A DNA stretch of 34,405 bases from an uncultured Nitrososphaera sp. (GTDB lineage: Archaea > Thermoproteota > Nitrososphaeria > Nitrososphaerales > Nitrososphaeraceae): the NCBI RefSeq assembly GCF_946478925.1, contig NZ_CAMLDP010000010.1, forward strand, positions 1 to 34,405, written 5' to 3'. Position 1 is the stretch's first letter; every line of letters starts with the position of its first letter. Of this stretch, positions 9,498-18,533 are shown piece by piece. The notes beneath the pieces were generated by a model. The model searched no databases. It saw only the letters and a program-made list of their open reading frames with translations, and had not been told where the DNA came from. A program made the translations under genes and the position numbers.

Positions 9498-9506
9498 AGT
9501 ATAATA
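9498..9506 (+). promoter_or_regulatory. TATA box of the 44-residue cysteine-rich gene
   Basis: AGTATAATA is centred about 28 bp before the GTG at 9530. The transcript would therefore be leaderless or nearly so, independent of the aconitase gene that ends at 9495. Confidence 0.5.
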
Positions 9507-9529
9507 ACTTTGGACACGTTGAGGCAGTA

Positions 9530-9664
9530 GTGACGGCAAGCGAGGAAGTTGCCATGTGCGACAACTGCGGCAACCCCATCGAATCATGCATGTGCGTGTG
9601 CCCGTACTGCGGCAAAAAAGACGCCTGCGAGTGCTGCCTTTTAGACGCCGCAACGGGCGGATAA
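9530..9664 (+). CDS. Tiny nine-cysteine putative zinc-binding protein
   Basis: This 44-residue ORF lies between aconitase and the oxidoreductase, and is short enough to be missed by length cut-offs. Nine of its residues are cysteine: a CxxC pair (C10, C13), then CxCxCxxC (C20, C22, C24, C27), then CxCC (C33, C35, C36). The spacing resembles a zinc ribbon (CDNCGNP ... CPYCGKK) and could equally hold an iron-sulfur or copper site. A TATA box sits at leaderless distance from the GTG start; an in-frame ATG at 9554 is the alternative. No named family was recognised. A cytoplasmic metal-binding or protein-binding role is inferred. Confidence 0.65.
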   Translation: MTASEEVAMCDNCGNPIESCMCVCPYCGKKDACECCLLDAATGG

Positions 9665-9712
9665 AAAGACCTGTAAACCATTAAAAGCAAGCACTGGAAA
9701 GATTTTCATGTA

Positions 9713-12626
<2,914 letters not shown>

Positions 12627-12639
12627 CCCAAAGAACCTC

Positions 12640-12648
12640 TTTAATATT
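12640..12648 (+). promoter_or_regulatory. TATA box of the ChaB-like gene
   Basis: TTTAATATT is centred about 24 bp upstream of the ATG at 12668, giving a leaderless transcript separate from the oxidoreductase operon. Confidence 0.5.
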
Positions 12649-12667
12649 ATTTTTCGCTAGTGTACCC

Positions 12668-12928
12668 ATGCCAAGAGGCAAACTGTCAGAGAGGACGAAA
12701 AAGCAGATAGACACTCTCCCGGAAAAAGCCCAGCGCACTTTTAAAAAGGCGCACGAAAGCGCCCTGAAGGAATACAAAGACCCGGACAAGAGGCGCAAGA
12801 AAAGCGACACGCCGGAAAAAATCGCGCACAAGGTCGCGTGGAACGCGGTCAAGAAAAAGTACAAGAAGAGCGGCGACAAGTGGGTAAGCAAGAGCAGCAG
12901 CCATAGCAAAAAGACATCAAAGAAGTAG
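12668..12928 (+). CDS. ChaB-family protein
   Basis: This 86-residue, very basic protein matches the ChaB domain pattern: DTLPEKAQRTFKKAHESAL, a conserved K-x-Y, and then EKIAHKVAWNAVKKKYKK with the terminal W. ChaB was named as a putative regulator of cation transport in E. coli, but its biochemical role is not established. In archaea it occurs as a small stand-alone protein. The C-terminal tail here is Ser/Lys-rich and probably disordered, so nucleic-acid binding is possible. Start is ATG at 12668, supported by a leaderless promoter. Confidence 0.8.
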   Translation: MPRGKLSERTKKQIDTLPEKAQRTFKKAHESALKEYKDPDKRRKKSDTPEKIAHKVAWNAVKKKYKKSGDKWVSKSSSHSKKTSKK

Positions 12929-12940
12929 TAAAATAACAAG

Positions 12941-13015
12941 CGGGCCCGGAGGGCTTCGATCCCACGGCCTGCGGTTCCGAAGACCGCCGCGATATCCTGA
13001 CTACGCTACGGGCCC
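12941..13015 (-). tRNA. tRNA-Arg (anticodon UCG)
   Basis: Read on the minus strand from 13015, the 75-nt sequence folds as a cloverleaf. Acceptor arms GGGCCCG/CGGGCCC pair perfectly. The D-stem is GCG/CGC, and the anticodon stem GCGGT/ACCGC encloses the loop CTTCGGA, giving anticodon TCG (Arg, CGA codons). The T-loop ATCGAAG is recognisable; one T-stem pair appears to be a T-T mismatch. There is no intron, and CCA is not encoded. A TATA-like element at 13034-13042 lies about 24 bp upstream of the 5' end. Confidence 0.9.
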
Positions 13016-13033
13016 TGGCTGCCATGGCAGCAT

Positions 13034-13042
13034 ACCCTCTAT
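13034..13042 (-). promoter_or_regulatory. TATA box of tRNA-Arg
   Basis: The plus strand CTCTATATC (GATATAGAG on the minus strand) is centred about 24 bp before the tRNA 5' end at 13015. The same element could serve the small zinc-protein gene on the plus strand. Confidence 0.45.
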
Positions 13043-13092
13043 ATCACAATTCTGATCGAAACGGTAATGAATCCGGCGGCGCCAACAGTGTA

Positions 13093-13251
13093 ATGGCATT
13101 GCTCGGATTGCGCCAGCTGTTCTGCGACCACGAAGAGTCGTTTGCATACCGGAAATACGACGACTTTGACTTTGTGGAATACTGCCGCTGCCGGCGCTGC
13201 GGCAAGGTGCTAAAGTCGTTCAAGGGCTTTGACGAGGACGTGAGGGGATAG
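13093..13251 (+). CDS. Small zinc-ribbon-like protein
   Basis: The 52-residue product has a C/H pair (C11, H13), then CRCRRCGKVL near the end (C31, C33, C36), suggesting one metal site. The sequence between is acidic and aromatic (KYDDFDFVEY). The frame is open up to an ATG at 13024, but the upstream part (residues YPLYHNSDRNGNESGG) looks non-coding and overlaps the tRNA promoter, so the ATG at 13093 is preferred. No named family was recognised. The next gene starts 7 bp after its stop, suggesting co-transcription. Confidence 0.55.
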   Translation: MALLGLRQLFCDHEESFAYRKYDDFDFVEYCRCRRCGKVLKSFKGFDEDVRG

Positions 13252-13258
13252 CCAGTTA

Positions 13259-13468
13259 ATGAACCGCTACCTTGCAGCTCTATTGGTAATCTGGTGGTCC
13301 GGGGCCGCAGTCGCTACCATCGCCCTGTTCATTCCCATATACAACAACTATGTTGTAGTAGGTGCCATCGGATGGGGGATAGTAGTAGTATGCACGTTTC
13401 TGATATTCTTTGAAATGAAAAGGGTAAAGGCAGATGACAAAAAGAAGGAAAACCTAAAGAGCGGCTAG
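13259..13468 (+). CDS. Small two-helix membrane protein
   Basis: This 69-residue protein has two hydrophobic segments (about residues 5-27 and 31-52) and a Lys-rich cytoplasmic tail (MKRVKADDKKKENLKSG). No family was recognised. It follows the small zinc protein by 7 bp and ends 1 bp before the stop of the convergent RAM-domain gene. It may be a subunit or anchor in the membrane; the function is unknown. Confidence 0.65.
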   Translation: MNRYLAALLVIWWSGAAVATIALFIPIYNNYVVVGAIGWGIVVVCTFLIFFEMKRVKADDKKKENLKSG

Positions 13469-13469
13469 A

Positions 13470-13718
13470 TTAGCCTTTTCCGCCCTGCTCTTCGATTACC
13501 ACGAGGGTCACGGTCGACGTGATGCCTGCAATCTTGCGTATTTTGTTTGTGATCACGTGGTTCATCGACTCTGTGTTGTCGGACTTGACCTTCACAAAGA
13601 TGTCGTGAACGCCGTACGTGCCCCTGACTTCCTTTACGTCTGGCAGCTTGGAGATCTCGTTTATGATCTTTTCCTCGGAGCCGAGAGTGCAGTTCACGAG
13701 TATGTATCCAGTTGGCAT
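13470..13718 (-). CDS. Stand-alone Lrp/AsnC ligand-binding (RAM) domain protein
   Basis: The 82-residue product is only the regulation-of-amino-acid-metabolism (RAM) domain of Lrp/AsnC proteins, with no DNA-binding helix-turn-helix. The typical beta-alpha-beta-beta-alpha-beta pattern is visible: GYILVNCTLGSEEKIINEI, LPDVKEVRGTYGVHDIFVKV, then IRKIAGITSTVTLVVIEE. Such proteins form dimers or higher rings, can bind amino acids and may modulate full-length Lrp proteins. A paralog lies at 14668-14913. The gene is divergent from nothing obvious; its ATG is at 13718. Confidence 0.85.
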   Translation of the reverse strand: MPTGYILVNCTLGSEEKIINEISKLPDVKEVRGTYGVHDIFVKVKSDNTESMNHVITNKIRKIAGITSTVTLVVIEEQGGKG

Positions 13719-13789
13719 ATACCTGAGAAAGAGCGGAATTTAGTATTTAGCCTTTCCTGCCCTATGGCTTTCAGAGGTTCCGAAAAGTT

Positions 13790-13957
13790 CTATTTTTTCG
13801 TGATGCCCCGCCTGTCCGGCTCGATATAGTGCTCCAGCAGTTTCTGGCTGTAACACGCACCGCAGATAAAGCCCGAGACGTTCCATCCGTCCATCGGCCT
13901 GTACCTGAACGTGAGGTCGGTGCCGCATGCGGCGCATTTGCCAGCGCTCTTGGCCAT
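13790..13957 (-). CDS. 55-residue zinc-ribbon protein
   Basis: This short ORF has two CxxC knuckles, C8-C11 (KCAACGTD) and C32-C35 (FICGACY), 20 residues apart, the standard zinc-ribbon arrangement. The intervening strand-rich stretch is LTFRYRPMDGWNVSG. A C-terminal helix (SQKLLEHYIEPDRRG) follows. A TTTTATT element centred near 13989 lies about 30 bp upstream of the ATG, as for leaderless genes. Overlapping longer frames on this strand lack such features and are not real. A nucleic-acid- or protein-binding role is inferred; no named family was recognised. Confidence 0.7.
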   Translation of the reverse strand: MAKSAGKCAACGTDLTFRYRPMDGWNVSGFICGACYSQKLLEHYIEPDRRGITKK

Positions 13958-14041
13958 GTTGTTGGTGGCGTGTATAGGACGGCGGAATAAAAGTCATTCC
14001 AAACCCCGATTGCAATAAAGTGCAAGAGATTCCAAAGGGAA

Positions 14042-14049
14042 TTAATATA
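14042..14049 (+). promoter_or_regulatory. TATA box of the second cupredoxin
   Basis: TTAATATA is centred 28 bp upstream of ATG 14074. This places the transcription start at or next to the ATG and argues against the GTG start at 14020. Confidence 0.6.
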
Positions 14050-14073
14050 GGTACATCTCAAGTAGCGAACGAA

Positions 14074-14586
14074 ATGGCAAAACCCGGAGCAGTCGCTTTT
14101 CCCGTTTTGCTCGTCCTCGGTGCTATAACCGGTTACTTGTCGTACCAATGGATGATAGTCGAGGCGGTTCCAAAGCCCGGCAACTTTAGCGATTCGCCGT
14201 ACTACAAACCACTTTCCGCAGCATCAACAGAACAAAAGAACAGCACTGCAGCTTCTGGACCAGTCGACGAGTCCAAGTTCTCCAACATTGTCACGATCTC
14301 AATCCCTGCGGGCGCGTCGGTGCAGGGCCAGCCGTCCTATGACCCTGCTTCATCGCAACCTATCCCGAAAGACGCGCTGATAAAGTGGGTCAACCACGAC
14401 AACGTGCAGCACACTGCAACTAGCGGCAAGAGCTTTAGCGATGCAGACTATGGCAAGCTGTTTGACTCTAGCTTTTTGGAACCCGGCAAGGAGTTTAGCA
14501 TCCCGGCGGAAAAAGTGGGAACAGGCCAGCACGTCTATTTCTGTCAGGTCCACCCGTTCATGACAGGCACTGTAACGGTACAGTGA
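14074..14586 (+). CDS. Membrane-anchored plastocyanin/amicyanin-like blue copper protein
   Basis: The 170-residue protein has an N-terminal membrane anchor (residues 5-30), a linker rich in Ser/Ala/Pro and a C-terminal cupredoxin domain from about residue 70. Type 1 copper ligands are visible as H113 (NHDNVQHTAT) and C157, H160, M163 (YFCQVHPFM). The C-x2-H-x2-M spacing is that of amicyanin. In thaumarchaea such proteins probably replace cytochrome c as mobile or tethered electron carriers outside the membrane. The ATG at 14074 is preferred over GTG 14020 because a TATA box lies within the longer version. Confidence 0.9.
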   Translation: MAKPGAVAFPVLLVLGAITGYLSYQWMIVEAVPKPGNFSDSPYYKPLSAASTEQKNSTAASGPVDESKFSNIVTISIPAGASVQGQPSYDPASSQPIPKDALIKWVNHDNVQHTATSGKSFSDADYGKLFDSSFLEPGKEFSIPAEKVGTGQHVYFCQVHPFMTGTVTVQ

Positions 14587-14608
14587 CCTCTCTTCTTCTT
14601 TTCTCTTG

Positions 14609-14629
14609 ATATTATTCTTGTAATAATAT
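14609..14629. terminator. Bidirectional hairpin between convergent genes
   Basis: A perfect 8-bp inverted repeat (ATATTATT/AATAATAT) with a 5-nt loop sits between the cupredoxin stop (14586) and the RAM-gene stop (14668). On the plus strand it is preceded by a pyrimidine run, TCTCTTCTTCTTTTCTCTT, near 14588-14607. U-rich tracts are the main archaeal termination signal, so termination probably occurs here. Confidence 0.5.
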
Positions 14630-14667
14630 AATAGCCTGAACGTCGCTGACGAAACGCTGAAAACTAT

Positions 14668-14913
14668 CTAGTCTGCCGACTGGTCGTTTCCGTACACTAT
14701 GCTCGTGATGGCCGCCCCGACGCCCGTGACTTTTCTTATGTTCCTGATGATGTCCCGAAGTTCGGATTCCGTGTCGGCCTTGACCTTTAGTATAATGTCA
14801 TACGCGCCGCTGGTTTCGTGGGACTCGACCACTCCTCTGACCTTTTTTACGCTCTTCTCTGCTGCGCTTCCCTTGTCTACGTCGCAGTTTACAAAAATGA
14901 ATGCGAGAGTCAT
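14668..14913 (-). CDS. Stand-alone Lrp/AsnC ligand-binding (RAM) domain protein, paralog
   Basis: The 81-residue product is a second RAM domain without helix-turn-helix. It aligns with the protein at 13470-13718 over MTLAFIFVNCDVDKGS, SGAYDIILKVKAD and IRKVTGVGAAITSIV. The open frame continues to 15027, but the upstream 38 residues do not resemble the family. An AATAATATAC element (14932-14941 on the minus strand) lies 24 bp before the ATG at 14913, fitting a leaderless transcript. A small-molecule-binding, oligomeric regulatory role in the cytoplasm is inferred from the family. Confidence 0.85.
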   Translation of the reverse strand: MTLAFIFVNCDVDKGSAAEKSVKKVRGVVESHETSGAYDIILKVKADTESELRDIIRNIRKVTGVGAAITSIVYGNDQSAD

Positions 14914-14975
14914 TGCATTCTCAGCTAGAGAGTATATTATTAAACAGTTTCCAAATTTGTTTCGCGTTGATTGTG

Positions 14976-15077
14976 ATGGAACATTTTTCAGTAGAAAAAG
15001 TGGCAAAAACATATGATAACTATACAAATTATCTGTACTCGCAAAAGATCATATCTAGTTGTCAAGCTGGCGTTTGA
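14976..15077 (+). pseudogene. Truncated 5' end of an unidentified gene
   Basis: A 33-residue ORF from ATG 14976 (MEHFSVEKVAKTYDNYTNY and onward) looks like a genuine protein N-terminus but stops exactly where transposase-like sequence begins in another frame. A TATA-like GTATATTATT at 14932-14941 could serve it on the plus strand. It is best read as the 5' remnant of a gene interrupted by the adjacent element. The protein family could not be named. Confidence 0.35.
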
Positions 15078-15384
15078 GGACAAGAAAGTACCTGAGCACA
15101 TCAAGAACTGCGGCGTACGCAAGCGCGAGAACAACAACCGCATAGAGTGTATGAACGGTACTCTGAGGGAGCGCGTAAAGGTGCAGCGCGGTTGGAAGTC
15201 GTACGAAACCCCATTGTCAGAGGGACAGCGGATTGCGTACAACTTTGTCAAGCCACACATGGCTCTGGAAGGGCAGACACCCGCGCAAGTAGCAGGGCTA
15301 GATGTCAAAGGATGGAAGGAACTGCTAAAAGGTGCATTGACAACAACCGCTGCCGAACAACCAAAGGAAACAACCAGAGGGTGA
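15064..15384 (+). pseudogene. Transposase C-terminal remnant (DDE/integrase-core type)
   Basis: The frame encodes about 107 residues that match the end of a DDE-type transposase. The catalytic Glu region is NNNRIECMNGTLRERVKVQR and the C-terminal block is YNFVKPHMALEGQTPAQVAGL. The N-terminal part with the two catalytic Asp residues is missing, and no start codon belongs to it, so it cannot transpose. No inverted repeats were found at the edges. The remnant abuts the truncated ORF 14976-15077 upstream and the sufC promoter downstream. Confidence 0.8.
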
Positions 15385-15426
15385 ACAGAACCTGCGATTG
15401 AAATATAACGCCGTTAAGTCTAAATA

Positions 15427-15436
15427 CCTTATAAAG
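15427..15436 (+). promoter_or_regulatory. TATA box of sufC
   Basis: CCTTATAAAG is centred 24 bp before the ATG at 15456, giving a leaderless sufC mRNA that starts after the transposase remnant. Confidence 0.6.
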
Positions 15437-15455
15437 GAGAGCTGAAACTGAAAAA

Positions 15456-16229
15456 ATGGCATTTCTCGAAATAAAGGATTTGCACGTTAGCATTGACGGT
15501 AAACAGATTCTCGACGGCCTGAACCTCAACATCGACAAGGGCGAGGTCCATGCAATCATGGGCCCAAACGGCTCTGGCAAGAGCACGCTTGCAAACGCCA
15601 TCTTGGGCCACCCCAAGTACACCCTCGACTCAGGCGAGATAAGAGTCAAGGGCGAACTGATAAACGACCTTTCCACTGACCTTAGGGCAAGAAAGGGCCT
15701 CTTTCTCGGGTTCCAGTATCCCACCGAGATTTCAGGCGTCGGCTATAGCCACTTTCTGCGAAACGCCTACAACCAACTGAACAAGTCGCTTGGCGAGGAG
15801 CAGAACCGCGAGGTATTCCTCACGGTGCGCGAGTTCCACGAGTACGTGAAGAGGAACCTTGACGCAGTTGGCCTTGACCCATCGTTCCTCGGCCGGTATC
15901 TGAATGAAGGATTCTCGGGAGGCGAGAAAAAACGCTCGGAGGTCATGCAGATGCTGGTGCTAAAGCCAAACATTGCAATACTGGATGAGCCGGACTCGGG
16001 GCTTGACATCGACGCGGTCAAGGCAGTCGCCGAGGCGATAAACAAGCTGATAGACACCGGCGCCGGCGTGCTTGTCATCACACACTATGCGAGGATTCTA
16101 CGCTACATGAAAAAGCTCGACCAAGTGCACGTGGTGGCCAAGGGCAAGGTCATAAAGTCGGGCGGAAAAGAGCTGTCCGAGGAGCTTGAAGCCAAGGGCT
16201 ACAGCTGGCTTGGCCTTGAGGACAAATAA
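15456..16229 (+). CDS. sufC: Fe-S cluster assembly ATPase SufC
   Basis: SufC is the cytoplasmic ABC-type ATPase that drives iron-sulfur cluster assembly on the SufB/SufD scaffold. The 257 residues contain Walker A GPNGSGKS (36-43), the SufC-typical Q-loop region FLGFQYPTEISGV, signature FSGGEKKR (153-160), Walker B AILDEPDSGLDID and the switch His in VITHYARIL. SufB and SufD are not next to it, as often in archaea where sufC and sufBD may be separated. The many cluster enzymes here (aconitase, LeuC, the oxidoreductase) are potential clients. Its own leaderless promoter indicates independent transcription. Confidence 0.95.
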   Translation: MAFLEIKDLHVSIDGKQILDGLNLNIDKGEVHAIMGPNGSGKSTLANAILGHPKYTLDSGEIRVKGELINDLSTDLRARKGLFLGFQYPTEISGVGYSHFLRNAYNQLNKSLGEEQNREVFLTVREFHEYVKRNLDAVGLDPSFLGRYLNEGFSGGEKKRSEVMQMLVLKPNIAILDEPDSGLDIDAVKAVAEAINKLIDTGAGVLVITHYARILRYMKKLDQVHVVAKGKVIKSGGKELSEELEAKGYSWLGLEDK

Positions 16230-16275
16230 GCAGCTTTGTTTTAAATAAGGCAGGGCCGACAGTTATTTTTGAAAA

Positions 16276-16992
16276 TTGTCGGCAGAAAACAATAATCCTC
16301 CTCAACCATCACAGCAACAACAACCGACAACAACGTATTATCTCAATTTCACTTTCTTCAAGGTAGACCCCAAGTGGCGCTGGCTAAACGAGATAGGCAA
16401 GGACGAGGCCGCAAAGGAATTTGCAAGCCTCATCGAAGTCGCAAACACAAAGATGAAGGTGCGCACCTACTCTACTGTCGGCCTGCGGGAAGACGCGGAC
16501 CTTATGGTCTGGATGGTCTCTGACACTATCGAAAAGACCCAGGTGCTTGCGTCGAAAATCTATACCACCGTGTTTGGCAAGTACGTGACGCCGTCGTACG
16601 TCTTTATGTCGTCGAGCCGGCCGTCCGTGTACGCAAGCAAGGTGACGCCGGGGTTCATGACAGACGAGCAGCCGCTAAAGTACATCATCGTCTATCCGTT
16701 TGTAAAGTCGAGGGAGTGGTATCTATTGCCGTTTGAAGAGCGAAAGAAGATGATGGAGGAGCACATCGCAGTGGGCCGCAAGTTCCCGCAGGTGCGCCTC
16801 AATACCACCTATTCATTTGGAATCGACGACCAGGATTTCATGCTCGCATTTGAGACGCAGGACCTGCCCGCGTTTCAAGAACTGATAATGCAGCTGCGCG
16901 AGACGCAGGTCAGCCGGTACATTGTCCGCGACACGCCGATGATAGTGTGCGTGCACAAAAAGCCGGAAGACATTCTCAAGAGTCTCGGGTGA
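16276..16992 (+). CDS. Chlorite dismutase/HemQ-family protein, putative coproheme decarboxylase
   Basis: This 238-residue protein has the ferredoxin-like Cld/HemQ fold pattern after a disordered Asn/Gln/Pro-rich N-terminus (residues 1-18). By motif comparison with Listeria HemQ, key positions are kept: Y140 (IIVYPFVK; catalytic Tyr147 there), K144 (Lys151), proximal heme ligand H163 (MMEEHIAVGRKF; His174) and R168 (Arg179). The distal Gln187 position appears to be Asn176. HemQ converts Fe-coproporphyrin III to heme b. The region lacks the distal Arg context needed to claim chlorite dismutase activity. The start is TTG at 16276, after a TTTTAAATA element near 16237. DUF1802 and aldo/keto reductase genes follow in the same direction within a few bases. 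Confidence 0.85.
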   Translation: MSAENNNPPQPSQQQQPTTTYYLNFTFFKVDPKWRWLNEIGKDEAAKEFASLIEVANTKMKVRTYSTVGLREDADLMVWMVSDTIEKTQVLASKIYTTVFGKYVTPSYVFMSSSRPSVYASKVTPGFMTDEQPLKYIIVYPFVKSREWYLLPFEERKKMMEEHIAVGRKFPQVRLNTTYSFGIDDQDFMLAFETQDLPAFQELIMQLRETQVSRYIVRDTPMIVCVHKKPEDILKSLG

Positions 16993-16998
16993 TTCTGG

Positions 16999-17547
16999 AT
17001 GCAGGCGCTAAAAGAGTGGGCAGTGGTTTGCAAGGCTTTGCAGGAAGGCAGGCAGGCGGTGCTTTTGCGCAAGGGAGGCATCTTGGAGTTCAGGCAGGGC
17101 TTTGAGGTCAAGCACGAGAGGTTCATGCTGTTCCCTACGTACGAGCACCAGGCAAGAGAGCACCTGCAGCCGGATTACGCCGGCAGGCTGGACGGCGTGC
17201 TCAGGGAGCAGCCGCCGGCTGGGGCAAACCTGCTGACCGGCTATGCAGAGGCGAAAATGGTCAAGGAAGTAAATGACGTTTCTGTCCTGAAAAAGCTAGA
17301 GAAATACCATATATGGAACGAAAGCTATGTTAATGCACGAATGGCGTACAACCCCAAAAAGCCAATGAGCGTGATACTGCTACGGGTATACAACCTCTCA
17401 AGCCCGATTACCGTAAGTACAAAGGAAGAGTGGGCCGGCTGCAAGTCCTGGATACCAGTCGACCTTGAAGCGACTGGCAGGCCCGCAGTCGACGACGCGG
17501 CGTTTGGCAGGATTTCCGATGAAGTGGCGGAGGTGCTGGCATCATAA
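16999..17547 (+). CDS. DUF1802 family protein
   Basis: The 182-residue sequence fits DUF1802: an N-terminal ALKEWAVVCKALQEGRQAVLLRKGGILE, then the FEVKHERFMLFPTYEHQ block, and a C-terminal alpha/beta part. The biochemical role of the family is unknown. It starts 6 bp after the HemQ-like gene and its stop shares a base with the ATG of the aldo/keto reductase, so the three genes form one operon. A link to heme metabolism is suggested by context only. Confidence 0.8.
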   Translation: MQALKEWAVVCKALQEGRQAVLLRKGGILEFRQGFEVKHERFMLFPTYEHQAREHLQPDYAGRLDGVLREQPPAGANLLTGYAEAKMVKEVNDVSVLKKLEKYHIWNESYVNARMAYNPKKPMSVILLRVYNLSSPITVSTKEEWAGCKSWIPVDLEATGRPAVDDAAFGRISDEVAEVLAS

Positions 17548-18533
17548 TGAAATACAGAAGGCTAGGCAAGAGCGACATCAAGGTAAGCGAGATTGGCTTT
17601 GGCGCGTGGACAATCGGCCTTGACTGGTGGGGCAAGAAGATCGACGACGCAGAAGCTATTCGGATGTTGAAAAAGGCGTACGACGTCGGCATTAATTTCT
17701 TTGAAACAGCGGACATGTACGGCAAGGGCAAGAGCGAAAGGCTGATGGGAGAAGCCTTTAAGGACATGCGCGACGAAGTCGTTTATTCTACAAAATGGGG
17801 CTATGACCTGTACGGCGCAGAGCAGATCGGCCACCAGGAGCTTCCGCAGAAACACGACCCGGAATTCCTGCAAGTCGCGCTCAAAAAGAGCCTAGAGCGC
17901 CTGCAGACAGACTATGTTGATGTCTATAGCTTGCACAACCCCAAGATGGACGCAATCCAGAACGACGAGCTGTTCGCGTCTCTGGACGGCCTCGTGAAAG
18001 AGGGTACGATAAAGAGCCACGGAGTGGCGCTCGGCCCGGCAATCGGCTGGCGAGACGAGGGGCTGTTCTCGATAACAAACCGCAACATTACCTGCGTGCA
18101 GACCGTCTACAACGTCTTGGAGCAGGACCCCGGCCGCGACCTGATGAAGGCAGCAGCGCAGAGCGACGTCGGCATAATGGTGCGCGTCCCTGACGCTTCC
18201 GGCCTGCTGACGGGCAAGGTGACTGCCGACACGAAATTTGACAAGAACGACCACCGCAGCTTCCGCAAGCAAGAGTTCATCAAGGAGGCCATGCAAAAAA
18301 TAGACAACATGAAGCCGCTTGCAAGCGGCAAGGGCTGGAACATAACAGAACTGGCGATAAAGTTCATCCTGTCGCAGCCGCAGGTCTCTGTCGTCCTGCC
18401 AACCATGATAAGCACCGAGGAGATAGAGATGTTTGCCGCGATATCTGACGGCAAGTACCTGTCTACCTCCGAAGCCGCGCAGCTGGAAGAGATGTACGAA
18501 AAGAACTTTTACGTCAAGCCGGTTGCGAGCTAG
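17547..18533 (+). CDS. Aldo/keto reductase
   Basis: This 328-residue TIM-barrel oxidoreductase uses NAD(P)H to reduce carbonyl compounds. The family tetrad is visible as Y58 (ADMYGKGKSE), K83 (YSTKWGYD) and H130 (YSLHNPK). The residue equivalent to the catalytic Asp is E53 (FFETADMYG), a conservative but unusual change. Cofactor-binding segments include GVALGPAIGW and LPTMISTEEI. The ATG overlaps the TAA of the DUF1802 gene (TAATG), so translation is coupled. The substrate is unknown. Its 3' end overlaps the convergent siroheme decarboxylase gene by 4 bp. Confidence 0.9.
   Translation: MKYRRLGKSDIKVSEIGFGAWTIGLDWWGKKIDDAEAIRMLKKAYDVGINFFETADMYGKGKSERLMGEAFKDMRDEVVYSTKWGYDLYGAEQIGHQELPQKHDPEFLQVALKKSLERLQTDYVDVYSLHNPKMDAIQNDELFASLDGLVKEGTIKSHGVALGPAIGWRDEGLFSITNRNITCVQTVYNVLEQDPGRDLMKAAAQSDVGIMVRVPDASGLLTGKVTADTKFDKNDHRSFRKQEFIKEAMQKIDNMKPLASGKGWNITELAIKFILSQPQVSVVLPTMISTEEIEMFAAISDGKYLSTSEAAQLEEMYEKNFYVKPVAS

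Noticed and set aside
13771..14148. 125-codon minus-strand frame over the zinc-ribbon and cupredoxin start
   Set aside because: Its sequence is not protein-like (Arg/Ser/Thr-rich) and the shorter zinc-ribbon frame in another phase is convincing.
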